A stretch of 21,188 bases of DNA from positions 1 to 21,188 of the forward strand of contig JAGWYI010000011.1 in NCBI GenBank assembly GCA_018969455.1, in the 5' to 3' direction. Positions 9,308-17,022 of the stretch are shown here, one piece after another. The notes under the pieces were generated by a model. It made no database searches. It had not been told where the DNA came from and worked only from the letters and a program-made list of their open reading frames with translations. Both the position numbers and the translations under genes were made by a program. The DNA is from Bacteroidota bacterium (GTDB lineage Bacteria > Bacteroidota > Bacteroidia > Chitinophagales > Saprospiraceae). Every line of letters begins with the position of its first letter. Within the stretch, counting starts at the first letter, position 1.

Positions 9308-9979
9308 TTATTCGACAATGATTTTTTCTGTTTTGCCCAACATTTTTAAAAAGTAAATGCCGGCAGGAAGTTGATCTGCCTGCAAACGGGCTGCCGAAGA
9401 AGCCGGAAAAACTTGCAGGGCCCAAATACGTCCGGAAACATCCAACAGTTGGGCCATTCCGGCTTCCTGGCTCGAATTTTTTATCCAAACCTGCCCATTG
9501 TGTACCGGGTTGGGATATACCAACCAGTTTGAAGGATTTGCTTCCTGAACCGAGCTAACGCCACTGGTATGCAGGCTGTAATAAACGTCCTGGAAATTGG
9601 CGGTATTGCCTTCTTCATTCACCCGAAAGTAAAACCAGGCGGCCCCTTCTGTGTTGCCCGGCTGTACAATCAGTTTTAAATAGGGCTGAATGGTATCGTA
9701 TACCCAATGCATTAAGGCAGTATTTGGAACATTGAAATAACAGGTACCATAATCGCAAATATCAACATCCCAGCCAGACGGCATGGAAGCTTCCAACTTA
9801 CGCCAACGCAAATGCAGGGAATCTCCTGATGGATTATCAAAATGGATGTAACACAAGTTTGCCAAATTTAAACCAACTTCTCCCTCATACAGGGGGCCGG
9901 GGTTGGCAAAAAAGGTTTGCCCATGCAGCACAGAGAATGTCATAAAGAAACTGAACAGGGCAAATAAGCCAAATTTCAT
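9308..9979 (-). CDS. Small secreted protein with T9SS type A sorting domain
   Basis: A 223-residue exported protein with signal peptide MKFGLFALFSFFMTFSVLHGQ, a beta-rich middle domain (about 22-130) with two Cys in DICDYGTCYF that could form a disulfide, and a typical C-terminal sorting domain (about 145-223: WLVYPNPVHNGQVWI, LLDVSGRI, LPAGIYFLKM, ending in KIIVE). The middle part fits no family I recognise; similar short T9SS proteins are common in Bacteroidota and are usually hypothetical. It is the first gene of a minus-strand pair with the C25 peptidase, whose ATG follows after 22 bases, so co-transcription is likely. A role as accessory, inhibitor or partner of the peptidase is only a guess from position. 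Confidence 0.85.
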   Translation of the reverse strand: MKFGLFALFSFFMTFSVLHGQTFFANPGPLYEGEVGLNLANLCYIHFDNPSGDSLHLRWRKLEASMPSGWDVDICDYGTCYFNVPNTALMHWVYDTIQPYLKLIVQPGNTEGAAWFYFRVNEEGNTANFQDVYYSLHTSGVSSVQEANPSNWLVYPNPVHNGQVWIKNSSQEAGMAQLLDVSGRIWALQVFPASSAARLQADQLPAGIYFLKMLGKTEKIIVE

Positions 9980-10107
9980 CGGTATTAGAATTTTATTTTG
10001 TTTTTTAGAGACATCGAAAGAAGGAATTCCCCCTATTAGCGCAACTAAAAAAATTTGCTATTTTCGACAAGCGCCTTACAGCGCAAATCCAAACTCCATT
10101 TCTGCAT

Positions 10108-12159
10108 TTATTCTTTGCATCGCACCATGGTCAGAATGGTAGCGATCGCCACCGTTTCTCCGGTTTCATCGTATACATCCACCAGCCATTTGACAATACC
10201 TCTTGGTATGGCAGCCACGCCTTCCCGGCTCAAATCATGCTCTTGAACAATTTTTTCCTTTACCGTCAATTTCACGCCAATGGTTGTGCCTGGGTACACT
10301 GGCTTTACAAATCGACACTCATCCAGGCCATAATTGAGCAAAACCGGACCTTTTTTGGCGTCAACAAACAATCCGGCCGCTTTGGAAAGCACAAAATAGC
10401 CATGCGCAACCCTTCCGGAAAACGGCGTGCCTTCCAGAGCCGTTTCATCCATGTGCGCATAAAAGTTATCGCCACTTACATTGGCAAAATTGTGTATATC
10501 GGCAATTGACACGGTATGTTTGGCCGTAACGAGGGTTTCCCCGATTTCAAGTTCTTCAAAATACTTTTTAAATGGGTGCACCGGCGTTTCAAATTGCGCT
10601 GCTCCAACCTGATATTGGTTGGTCACCGCGGTAATATCGCTCGGATGCCCCTGAATGGCTGTGCGTTGCATGTAATGCAGAACGCCGCGCATTCCCCCCA
10701 TTTCTTCTCCCCCTCCTGCATGCCCGGGTCCGCCATGTACGAGCATAGGCATGGGCGAGCCATGACCCGTACTTTCCTTCGCCGAATCCCGATTGAGCAT
10801 TAAAATACGTCCGTGATAAGGGGCAGCCTCCATGATATACTGTCGTTGAACATTCCGATCATAGCTACAAATGGTGCTCACCAAAGATCCTTTGCCCATT
10901 TGCGCCAATGCAATGGCCTCCTCCAAGGTGCCATAGGGCATGAGGGTACTTACCGGGCCAAAACACTCCGTTTCATGTGAACGGGTAATTTCAAACGGTT
11001 TTTTATTAAAGAGCAGTACGGGCGACATAAATGCACCCTCCGTTCGCGACGCACCAAGTACTTCAAACGCATCCGGACCGTAAATAGCAGGCGTAAGCGC
11101 CTTTAATTCGGACAGTTTTTCCTGCACCCGTTCCAATTGCGCTCGGTTGATCAGGGCCCCCATGCGCACCCCTTCCTGAGATGGATCGCCTATAACCGTT
11201 TTAGCCAATTCTTTCAAAAGGGCCTTTTGCACATCCTCCAACAAGGTTTCCGGAACCAAAATGCGCCGTACTGCGGTACATTTTTGCCCTGCCTTGGTCA
11301 CCATTTCCCGACGAACCTCTTTGATAAACAGGTCAAACTCGGGCGTACCCGGAACCGCATCGATACCCAATACTGCGGCATTCAGCGAATCGGCTTCCAT
11401 ATTAAAAGGCACACTGTTATGCACAATAGACGGTGCAACGCGCAATTTTTTTCCCGTTTCGGCACTGCCCGTGAAGGTGACAACATCTTGCGGATTCAGT
11501 TCATCCAAAATTCCGCGTCCTGTTCCCACTATGAGTTGCAGCGCGCCATCGGGCAAAATATCCGAGGCAACGATATCGCGCACCATCGCCTCGGTCAGAA
11601 AAGAGGTATGTTCACTGGCCTTCACCACAGCAGGCACACCTGCAAGCAGGTTGACGGCAATTTTTTCAAGCATTCCCCATATCGGAAAATTGAATGCGTT
11701 GATGTGTACCGCTACCCCATGTTTGGGTGTCAATATATGGTGTCCGATAAAACCGTTCTCTTTGGATAATCGAACCGATTCAGCTTCCACATAATAGGGC
11801 GCATCGGGGAAACGCCGGCGTAAACTGCTGTAGGCAAACAAATTTCCAATGCCTCCTTCAATATCAACCCAGGAATCTGGGCGGGTGGCGCCGGTCAGGT
11901 GGCTTACGGCATAATAAGATTCTTTCCGATCCATCAAAAACAAGGCAAGTGCTTTGAGCATGCGCCCGCGTGCGTGGAAAGACATATTTCGCAAGGTAGG
12001 TCCGCCTACCTTGCGTCCGTATGCCAAAATTGAAGGGAAATCGAGCCCTTCGCTGGAGGCCGTGCTGATTTGTTCGCCTGTGTAAGCATTGAATTGTGGT
12101 ACTCCGGTTCCTTCTCCTTGGATCCATTGACCGAGGACATAATTTTGCGTGCGTTTCAT
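10108..12159 (-). CDS. paaZ: PaaZ: oxepin-CoA hydrolase / 3-oxo-5,6-dehydrosuberyl-CoA semialdehyde dehydrogenase
   Basis: A 683-residue cytosolic bifunctional enzyme, close to the 681 residues of E. coli PaaZ. In phenylacetate degradation the C-terminal MaoC-like (R)-hydratase domain hydrolytically opens the ring of oxepin-CoA and the N-terminal aldehyde dehydrogenase domain oxidises the resulting aldehyde. Seen here: the ALDH general base in FNMEADS (E255), the nucleophile in KAGQKCTAVRR (C294), and the hydratase pair in SGDNFYAHMD (D564, H569). These correspond to E256, C295, D561 and H566 of the E. coli enzyme, with the same D-H spacing of five. ATG at 12159 is chosen over upstream in-frame codons because it gives MKRTQNYVLGQW, the usual start. 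No paaABCDE, paaK, paaG or paaJ lies in the window. It is divergent from the small membrane protein at 12240. Confidence 0.93.
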   Translation of the reverse strand: MKRTQNYVLGQWIQGEGTGVPQFNAYTGEQISTASSEGLDFPSILAYGRKVGGPTLRNMSFHARGRMLKALALFLMDRKESYYAVSHLTGATRPDSWVDIEGGIGNLFAYSSLRRRFPDAPYYVEAESVRLSKENGFIGHHILTPKHGVAVHINAFNFPIWGMLEKIAVNLLAGVPAVVKASEHTSFLTEAMVRDIVASDILPDGALQLIVGTGRGILDELNPQDVVTFTGSAETGKKLRVAPSIVHNSVPFNMEADSLNAAVLGIDAVPGTPEFDLFIKEVRREMVTKAGQKCTAVRRILVPETLLEDVQKALLKELAKTVIGDPSQEGVRMGALINRAQLERVQEKLSELKALTPAIYGPDAFEVLGASRTEGAFMSPVLLFNKKPFEITRSHETECFGPVSTLMPYGTLEEAIALAQMGKGSLVSTICSYDRNVQRQYIMEAAPYHGRILMLNRDSAKESTGHGSPMPMLVHGGPGHAGGGEEMGGMRGVLHYMQRTAIQGHPSDITAVTNQYQVGAAQFETPVHPFKKYFEELEIGETLVTAKHTVSIADIHNFANVSGDNFYAHMDETALEGTPFSGRVAHGYFVLSKAAGLFVDAKKGPVLLNYGLDECRFVKPVYPGTTIGVKLTVKEKIVQEHDLSREGVAAIPRGIVKWLVDVYDETGETVAIATILTMVRCKE

Positions 12160-12183
12160 CGTTCTTTTATTTGATCGGACTGG

Positions 12184-12191
12184 CAAAAATA
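12184..12191 (-). promoter_or_regulatory. Candidate -7 promoter box for paaZ
   Basis: Read on the minus strand, TATTTTTG is a perfect match to the Bacteroidota -7 consensus TAnnTTTG and lies 25 bases before the paaZ ATG, which would give a leader of roughly 15-20 bases. No TTG is present at the expected -33 position, so this rests on one element only. The 80-base divergent gap must also hold the promoter of the 12240 gene; none is clear. Confidence 0.4.
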
Positions 12192-12239
12192 GCCATTTAT
12201 CCTGCTCTTACATCATTTCTTTCTGTTTCCAAATTCAAT

Positions 12240-12761
12240 ATGTCACAATCTGTACTGGACGAACCCATCGAGAAACCGAACCGGCAACCCGAGCACGACA
12301 GATTGCAAGCTTGGACGATGCTTACCCTGGCAATGGCCATTGTGTTATTAGGGAATAATTTAAGGGTATTATTTGATCCATTTCCCTCAATTTTGCTGGA
12401 TCAGTTCGGAATTTTAATTACCACAACCCAATTTATTTATTGGTTGGTATTCAGCACAGGCGCTTTGTTATGGACCCAACACCAGGTAAGCATTCAACCC
12501 GGCGTTAGGCCGTGGAAAGTGATTGTTTTATCGGCCATCAGTGCTTTTTTTGCCCTTTTGACGGTAAAATCGGTCGCCATTTTTGCCGCATTCAGCATTG
12601 CGGGGGTATGGGTTCCGTTTTTGCAGGAAGGATTTTTCATGGGCATATACAGTGCGTCTCTGAGTGCTGCCTATGGCGCCATTCGTTTTAGGTGGAACAG
12701 TCTGCCCGCCCTGGGGCTTTGTTTTGTTTTTGGAATCCTTGCGTATTTACAGTTCAGGTAA
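12240..12761 (+). CDS. Small multi-pass membrane protein, unknown function
   Basis: I do not recognise this family. ATG at 12240 gives 173 residues: a charged N-terminal tail of about 22 residues (MSQSVLDEPIEKPNRQPEHD), then four to five hydrophobic segments (about 26-45, 60-78, 92-112, 114-135 and 150-170). The reading frame is open upstream to 12096, but that part overlaps paaZ in the opposite direction and contains no better start; ATG 12240 places the whole gene in the divergent gap. Codon use looks like its neighbours. It is convergent with the histidine kinase gene, with an inverted repeat between them. No catalytic motif is visible. Confidence 0.7.
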   Translation: MSQSVLDEPIEKPNRQPEHDRLQAWTMLTLAMAIVLLGNNLRVLFDPFPSILLDQFGILITTTQFIYWLVFSTGALLWTQHQVSIQPGVRPWKVIVLSAISAFFALLTVKSVAIFAAFSIAGVWVPFLQEGFFMGIYSASLSAAYGAIRFRWNSLPALGLCFVFGILAYLQFR

Positions 12762-12768
12762 CCAATTC

Positions 12769-12818
12769 ATACCAGGATTCATCCTGTTTTATCCACAAAA
12801 TCCGGCGAATCCTGGTAT
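12769..12818. terminator. Perfect 12-base inverted repeat between convergent genes
   Basis: ATACCAGGATTC (12769-12780) pairs perfectly with GAATCCTGGTAT (12807-12818) across a 26-base loop. It fills the 80-base gap between two convergent stops (12761 on plus, 12842 on minus), so a bidirectional terminator is the simplest reading, although neither side has a strong T tract. The words ATCCTG and AATCCTGG recur inside it, which resembles interspersed repeats seen in many Bacteroidota genomes, so it may be a repeat-family member that acts as a terminator. Confidence 0.6.
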
Positions 12819-12841
12819 TTAAATACGCTTCCGGAATTTCC

Positions 12842-14041
12842 CTACACTGGAAGTTTGATGGTAAAGGTTGTTCCTTTGCCAGGTTCTGATTTTTTGACAA
12901 AAATGCGTCCTTTGTGGTACTGTTCAATGATGCGCTGGGAGAGCGACAAACCCAGCCCCCATCCGCGGGTTTTGGTGGAATAGCCTGGTTTGAAAACCGT
13001 TTTAAATTTGCTTGTCGGAATGCCTTTTCCTGTATCGCTGATATCGATGCATACAAAACCTTGTTCTGTCAGCACTTCTGCGGTAATCATTCCGGCTCCG
13101 CCTTCGATGGCATCAATGGCATTTCGGAGCAAATTTTCCACCACCCAATCAAACAAGGGTGCGTTTATAGCCACTGGGATGGGCGTTTTTTCTGAGGGAT
13201 CGGGGAAGCTAAACTGAATTTTGCGCGGAGAACGCCGCTGCATGTAATTTTTACACTTTTCTAGTTGTTCAAAAATATTGACCGGAGAAAGCTCAGGCAT
13301 TGCGCCAATTTTAGAAAACCGGTCGGCCACCAACTCGAGCCGTGCAACATCTTTGCCCAGTTCATCAATCATTTCCAGGTTCGACGGCTGATCCTCGTTG
13401 GTGAGGCGCAGGGTTTCAATCCACCCCAAAATGGCCGTTATAGGCGTACCGAGTTGGTGAGCGGTTTCTTTTGCCATACCCAGCCATACCTGGTTTTCCT
13501 CGGCCCTGCGGGCAGCGCTGAAAGCCAAATAGCCAAACACGATAAATAAACCGATGAGCAACAACTGAATAAAAGGATACCATTTCAACTGGGCAAGCAA
13601 TATGGAGTGCGAAAAGTAAACCGTTTTGGTAATTTGTTCGCGAGGAAGCGAGGCATCGATAGAATCTGCAGTACCATTTGCAAACATCTGGTTGAGTACA
13701 ATGCGCACTTTGGCCGTATCGATGGCATTTCCTTCCGCGCCTTCCACATTCAAAGCATCTTCAATCATGCCGGATTGATTTACCAGGATGACCGGAATGG
13801 TGGTATTTAATTCGAGCACACGCGCTTCCAGGGTCAAATCACAATGAAAAAACTGAAAGGTATCCAGCTCTACCTTGTTGATCGAGCGCTGAGCCTCTGT
13901 CCAAATAGATACTTGCTGTAGCTCGCGTTCGGCCAATTGATCGGCCAGATATTTGGTGTATACGAGCGATAAAGAAACGATCAGCACCCCGCCGGCTGCC
14001 AAATACCATTTCCAGGAAGATTTACGAGCATATATATCCAT
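12842..14041 (-). CDS. Sensor histidine kinase (orphan, two membrane segments)
   Basis: A 399-residue inner-membrane sensor kinase. ATG at 14041 (MDIYARKSSWKWYLAAGG) places the first membrane segment at about residues 11-30, a sensor region of about 120 residues in the periplasm, and a second segment at about 155-175. The H-box reads MAKETAHQLGTPITAILGW with the phosphoacceptor H195; this HQLGTP variant is frequent in Bacteroidota. The ATP-binding domain shows the N-box (NLLRNAIDAI), G1 (DTGKGIP) and G2 (GWGLGLSLS). The frame extends upstream to 14128, but that extension would precede the membrane segment with a Pro/Lys-rich stretch and is rejected. The sensor domain has no recognisable fold. 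No response regulator lies next to it, so its partner is elsewhere. Confidence 0.92.
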   Translation of the reverse strand: MDIYARKSSWKWYLAAGGVLIVSLSLVYTKYLADQLAERELQQVSIWTEAQRSINKVELDTFQFFHCDLTLEARVLELNTTIPVILVNQSGMIEDALNVEGAEGNAIDTAKVRIVLNQMFANGTADSIDASLPREQITKTVYFSHSILLAQLKWYPFIQLLLIGLFIVFGYLAFSAARRAEENQVWLGMAKETAHQLGTPITAILGWIETLRLTNEDQPSNLEMIDELGKDVARLELVADRFSKIGAMPELSPVNIFEQLEKCKNYMQRRSPRKIQFSFPDPSEKTPIPVAINAPLFDWVVENLLRNAIDAIEGGAGMITAEVLTEQGFVCIDISDTGKGIPTSKFKTVFKPGYSTKTRGWGLGLSLSQRIIEQYHKGRIFVKKSEPGKGTTFTIKLPV

Positions 14042-14431
14042 GCATTTGTTCAGTTGGTACAACAAAGGTGCTAAAGAAATTGGGCGTGAGTTTGTTTTTT
14101 TCGGGCTAAAAAACGCAGGAATGGTCAAAAGATTTTATCCGACCGATTTTGTTTAATCTTTTTCATTTCAGGTTAAACAAAACACAAACCTTGCTGTTCT
14201 GTAATTTTTCACATCCGAAAAAAAAGCAATGGGCAATAATTTGGTGTAATTTGTGGAGAAATATGGTTCTGATTGATTGGAGGAATGCGTTTATGGTGTT
14301 GGTTTTAACAAAGCGAGTCTTGATTAGCCGCTTTTTTTGCCTTACTTCGTGTTCATTGTCAACAACTTAGGCTCAATTTGTTAGGCCCGACGAATTAAAG
14401 CGCAGTACAACCCAGTTTAACAAACCCGCTT
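14042..14431. other. 390-base intergenic region upstream of crtI with repeated TTTAACAAA-like sites
   Basis: AT-rich gap between the divergent histidine kinase and crtI genes; no convincing coding sequence (the longest small frames lack any family signature). It holds an inverted repeat TTTTGTTTAA (14147-14156) / TTAAACAAAA (14173-14182), two exact TTTAACAAA copies (14304-14312 and 14416-14424, the latter within GTTTAACAAAC just before the crtI ATG) and a variant TTTGTTAG (14377-14384). These look like sites for a regulator of the carotenoid operon, which in other bacteria is often a MerR/CarH-type or other light- or stress-responsive protein; none is encoded in the window. Confidence 0.45.
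14147..14182. repeat. 10-base inverted repeat, possible operator
   Basis: TTTTGTTTAA and TTAAACAAAA are exact reverse complements separated by 16 bases. Total span and spacing would suit two half-sites of a dimeric regulator or a weak stem-loop. It lies 250-285 bases before crtI and about 105 bases before the histidine kinase start, so either gene could be its target. Confidence 0.4.
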
Positions 14432-15907
14432 ATGTCAAAAAAAGTCATTGTTATTGGCTCCGGATTTTCCGGAATTGCAGCAGCTTGTCATTTGGCTGCA
14501 GCAGATTTTGAGGTTCACATTCTGGAAAAAAACAGCGTTCCTGGCGGGCGGGCACGCAAGTATACCCACGATGGCTTTGTTTTCGATATGGGACCTTCCT
14601 GGTATTGGATGCCCGATGTATTTGAACAGTTTTTTGCAGCATTTGACAAAAAGGTTTCCGACTATTACGAGTTGGTTCGGCTTGATCCTTCTTATCGAAT
14701 TTGGTTTGGCGACAACGACAAAATGGACGTTCCTGCCGACATGGAGGCTCTGGAGGCTCTTTTTGAGCATTATGAACCAGGCAGTGCACAAAAGTTGCGT
14801 CGTTTTTTGGAAGAAGCCGGATACAAATATCAGGTAGGCATGCAGGATTTTGTGCGGAAGCCGAGTTTGAGCATTACCGAGTTTCTCGATTGGCGCATTG
14901 TGAGCAGCCTGTTTCGCCTTCAAATGTTTACCTCCATTTCAAAACATGTGCGTCAGCTGTTCAAACACGAACACCTCATTCAACTGCTTGAATTCCCGGT
15001 GTTGTTTTTGGGCGCCAAACCGGAAAACACACCCGCATTGTATAGTTTGATGAATTATGCCGATTTGAAACTGGGCACCTGGTATCCCATGGGAGGCATG
15101 CACGAGATTGTGTCGGGCATGATGCAGCTTGCCCGTGAATTGGGGGTACAAATCCATCTTAATCAGGAAGTTGTAAAACTTGAAATTGATCAAAAGTCGG
15201 TCAAACGCATCCACACCACTACCGGTGCGGTACACCTGGCCGATGTTGTAGTCGGTGCAGCCGATTATCACCACATCGAAACCACTTTACTCCCCCATAC
15301 AGCTCGAAACTATTCCGATAAATACTGGGATAGCCGCAGCATGGCGCCATCCTGTTTGTTGTATTACGTTGGCATCAACAAGCGCCTCAACAATTTATTG
15401 CACCACAACCTGTTTTTCGATGCCGATTTCAATGCCCATGCCCGTGCCATTTATGACACCCCGCATTGGCCCGAAAAACCCTTGTTTTATGTAAGTGCGC
15501 CGTCCGTAACCGATCCGTCGGTAGCCCCGGCTGGCTGTGAAAATTTGTTCATGCTTATCCCTGTGGCGCCAGGGCTGGAAGACAGCGAAGCCATACGAGA
15601 CCAATACTTTGACTTGATAATCAATCGTTTGGAACAACGTACCGGGCAGTCGGTTCGCGACAGCATCGTGTACAAGCGAGCGTACGCACATCGGGATTTT
15701 GTGCAGGATTATCATGCATTCAAGGGAAATGCCTATGGGTTGGCCAATACCTTGTTGCAAACGGCTTTCCTGAAACCGCGCCTGAAAAACCGCCACCTCA
15801 ACAATCTGTATTATGCCGGACAATTAACCGTACCGGGTCCGGGAGTACCGCCCGCGCTGATCAGCGGACAGGTTGTTGCAAATGAAATTGTACAAAACTT
15901 TAAATAA
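14432..15907 (+). CDS. crtI: Phytoene desaturase (CrtI family)
   Basis: A 491-residue FAD-dependent desaturase that introduces double bases-conjugating steps into phytoene on the way to lycopene, acting at the membrane. The N terminus has the dinucleotide-binding motif VIGSGFSGIAAA (GxGxxG, residues 9-14), followed by an acidic residue at the end of strand 2 (HILEKN) and the family's GGRARKYTHDGF block. The C terminus carries the CrtI signature YYAGQLTVPGPGVPPALISG (about 460-479). Length is typical. It starts at ATG, six bases separate its stop from crtB, and the two are surely one operon. It could in principle be a CrtN- or CrtD-like desaturase, but linkage to a phytoene synthase favours CrtI. 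No cyclase, ketolase or hydroxylase gene is present nearby, so the final carotenoid cannot be inferred. Confidence 0.93.
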   Translation: MSKKVIVIGSGFSGIAAACHLAAADFEVHILEKNSVPGGRARKYTHDGFVFDMGPSWYWMPDVFEQFFAAFDKKVSDYYELVRLDPSYRIWFGDNDKMDVPADMEALEALFEHYEPGSAQKLRRFLEEAGYKYQVGMQDFVRKPSLSITEFLDWRIVSSLFRLQMFTSISKHVRQLFKHEHLIQLLEFPVLFLGAKPENTPALYSLMNYADLKLGTWYPMGGMHEIVSGMMQLARELGVQIHLNQEVVKLEIDQKSVKRIHTTTGAVHLADVVVGAADYHHIETTLLPHTARNYSDKYWDSRSMAPSCLLYYVGINKRLNNLLHHNLFFDADFNAHARAIYDTPHWPEKPLFYVSAPSVTDPSVAPAGCENLFMLIPVAPGLEDSEAIRDQYFDLIINRLEQRTGQSVRDSIVYKRAYAHRDFVQDYHAFKGNAYGLANTLLQTAFLKPRLKNRHLNNLYYAGQLTVPGPGVPPALISGQVVANEIVQNFK

Positions 15908-15913
15908 ACACTT

Positions 15914-16756
15914 ATGGATCATCTTGCATTATATCACAACACTTGCGGAGAATGCAGCAAATTGATTACCAAAAGGTACTCCACCTCGTTTTCTTTGGGT
16001 ATCAGGGTATTTCACAAGCGACTTCGCGCGCCTATTTATGCCATATACGGATTTGTTCGTTTCGCAGATGAAATTGTAGATACCTTCCACAATTACGATA
16101 AATCGAGCTTGTTTGAACGGTTTAAAAAAGACACCTATCAGGCAATTGATGAAAAGATCAGCTTGAATCCCGTATTGCATGCCTTTCAGCAAACCGTGCA
16201 TCAATACAACATAGAACGCGCACTCATCGACGCATTTTTGCAGAGTATGGAGATGGATTTGTACAATGAAACCTACGACGACCGGGGGTACGAAACCTAC
16301 ATTTATGGTTCGGCTGAGGTGGTTGGGCTGATGTGTCTGCGCGTATTTGTAGATGGCAATGAAGAGGCCTATCAGAAACTTCGGGAACCTGCCCGAAAAT
16401 TGGGCGCTGCATTCCAGAAGATCAATTTCTTACGCGACATTAAAAGCGATTTCGACGACCGCGGCCGCATTTATTTCCCGGGAGTGAATTTTCAACATTT
16501 CAACAACGAACAAAAACGGCAAATTGAACGCGACATTAAAGCCGATTTTGATGCAGCGCTCGAGGGAATCCGGATTTTGCCTGAAAGCGCCCGTTTTGGG
16601 GTGTATCTTGCCTATAAATATTATATCCAACTTTTTGCCAAAATACGCCGTGCGAGTGCACAACACATCGCCAAAGAGCGATTCCGGGTTTCCGATAAAC
16701 GCAAAATTTATCTGTTGTTTAGCTCGGCTCTTCGCCATCGCCTAAACTTTTTATAA
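15914..16756 (+). CDS. crtB: Phytoene synthase (CrtB)
   Basis: A 280-residue squalene/phytoene synthase family enzyme that condenses two geranylgeranyl diphosphates head to head into phytoene, the first committed carotenoid step. Both magnesium-binding Asp motifs are present: DEIVD (D52, D56) and DIKSD (D175, D179), the latter inside the family signature NFLRDIKSDFDDRGRIYFP. The early region has the substrate-binding YSTSFSLGIR. Length and motif spacing are normal for bacterial CrtB. The ATG at 15914 follows the crtI stop by six bases, fixing the operon crtIB. A squalene-synthase-like function is unlikely given the crtI neighbour. Confidence 0.94.
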   Translation: MDHLALYHNTCGECSKLITKRYSTSFSLGIRVFHKRLRAPIYAIYGFVRFADEIVDTFHNYDKSSLFERFKKDTYQAIDEKISLNPVLHAFQQTVHQYNIERALIDAFLQSMEMDLYNETYDDRGYETYIYGSAEVVGLMCLRVFVDGNEEAYQKLREPARKLGAAFQKINFLRDIKSDFDDRGRIYFPGVNFQHFNNEQKRQIERDIKADFDAALEGIRILPESARFGVYLAYKYYIQLFAKIRRASAQHIAKERFRVSDKRKIYLLFSSALRHRLNFL

Positions 16757-16837
16757 ACCAACCCTATTCATTGACATTTTGGATCCTGACCGGAAGTTCT
16801 TCTGGCAACCACTTGTTTAAATTGTTGTATGCGGCAC

Positions 16838-16873
16838 AAAAAGAAGGCTGCCCGGGGGATCTGGGCAGCCTTC
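16838..16873 (-). terminator. Strong intrinsic terminator for a minus-strand transcript
   Basis: GAAGGCTGCCC (16843-16853) and GGGCAGCCTTC (16863-16873) form a perfect, GC-rich 11-base stem with a 9-base loop. On the minus strand the stem is followed at once by TTTTT (16842-16838), as in a rho-independent terminator; on the plus strand it is followed by CAACGC, with no T tract. It therefore ends a transcript that comes from the right, and the only candidate is the small ORF at 16930-17022. It could also stop crtIB read-through less efficiently. Confidence 0.8.
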
Positions 16874-16929
16874 AACGCTCACGAAGGTGTGTTTGGATTA
16901 AAAGTAAAAACAAGGATCAGGCGGGGGCC

Positions 16930-17022
16930 TTAACGGCGCATTCCTGCTGCAAGGTATGCTGCAAGCTGTGGGAGCATGCGCACCAGCAGCAAAGCCGCAA
17001 TTGTAACGTAAAGAATTAGCAT
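16930..17022 (-). CDS. Candidate 30-residue hydrophobic small protein
   Basis: A small frame on the minus strand reads MLILYVTIAALLLVRMLPQL, then AAYLAAGMRR, then TAA. The first 20 residues are hydrophobic enough for one membrane segment, with a positively charged C terminus (MRR). It has an ATG start and an AT-rich upstream region (17023-17160), and 57 bases after its stop comes a strong minus-strand terminator (16838-16873). The terminator shows that a minus-strand transcript ends here, and no other gene on that strand explains it. It may be a small membrane protein, the toxin of a type I toxin-antitoxin pair, or a chance frame in a small RNA. No Shine-Dalgarno sequence is seen, which is usual in this phylum. 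I do not recognise a family. Confidence 0.45.
   Translation of the reverse strand: MLILYVTIAALLLVRMLPQLAAYLAAGMRR

Noticed and set aside
9286..9318. Upstream ATG extending the C25 peptidase by 11 residues
   Set aside because: It would overlap the end of the preceding gene and put a polar stretch before a clean signal peptide; ATG 9285 is better.
10020..10107. Possible terminator or promoter between paaZ and the small T9SS gene
   Set aside because: Only short GCGC palindromes and a 6-base ATTTGC/GCAAAT stem with a T run are visible; too weak and too far apart to annotate.
14149..14370. 73-codon plus-strand ORF upstream of crtI
   Set aside because: No family resemblance, AT-rich intergenic composition, and it overlaps the repeated TTTAACAAA-like sites.
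16771..17019. 82-codon plus-strand ORF after crtB
   Set aside because: TTG start, Cys/Gln-rich odd composition, no family signature, and it runs straight through the terminator hairpin and across the better supported minus-strand small ORF.
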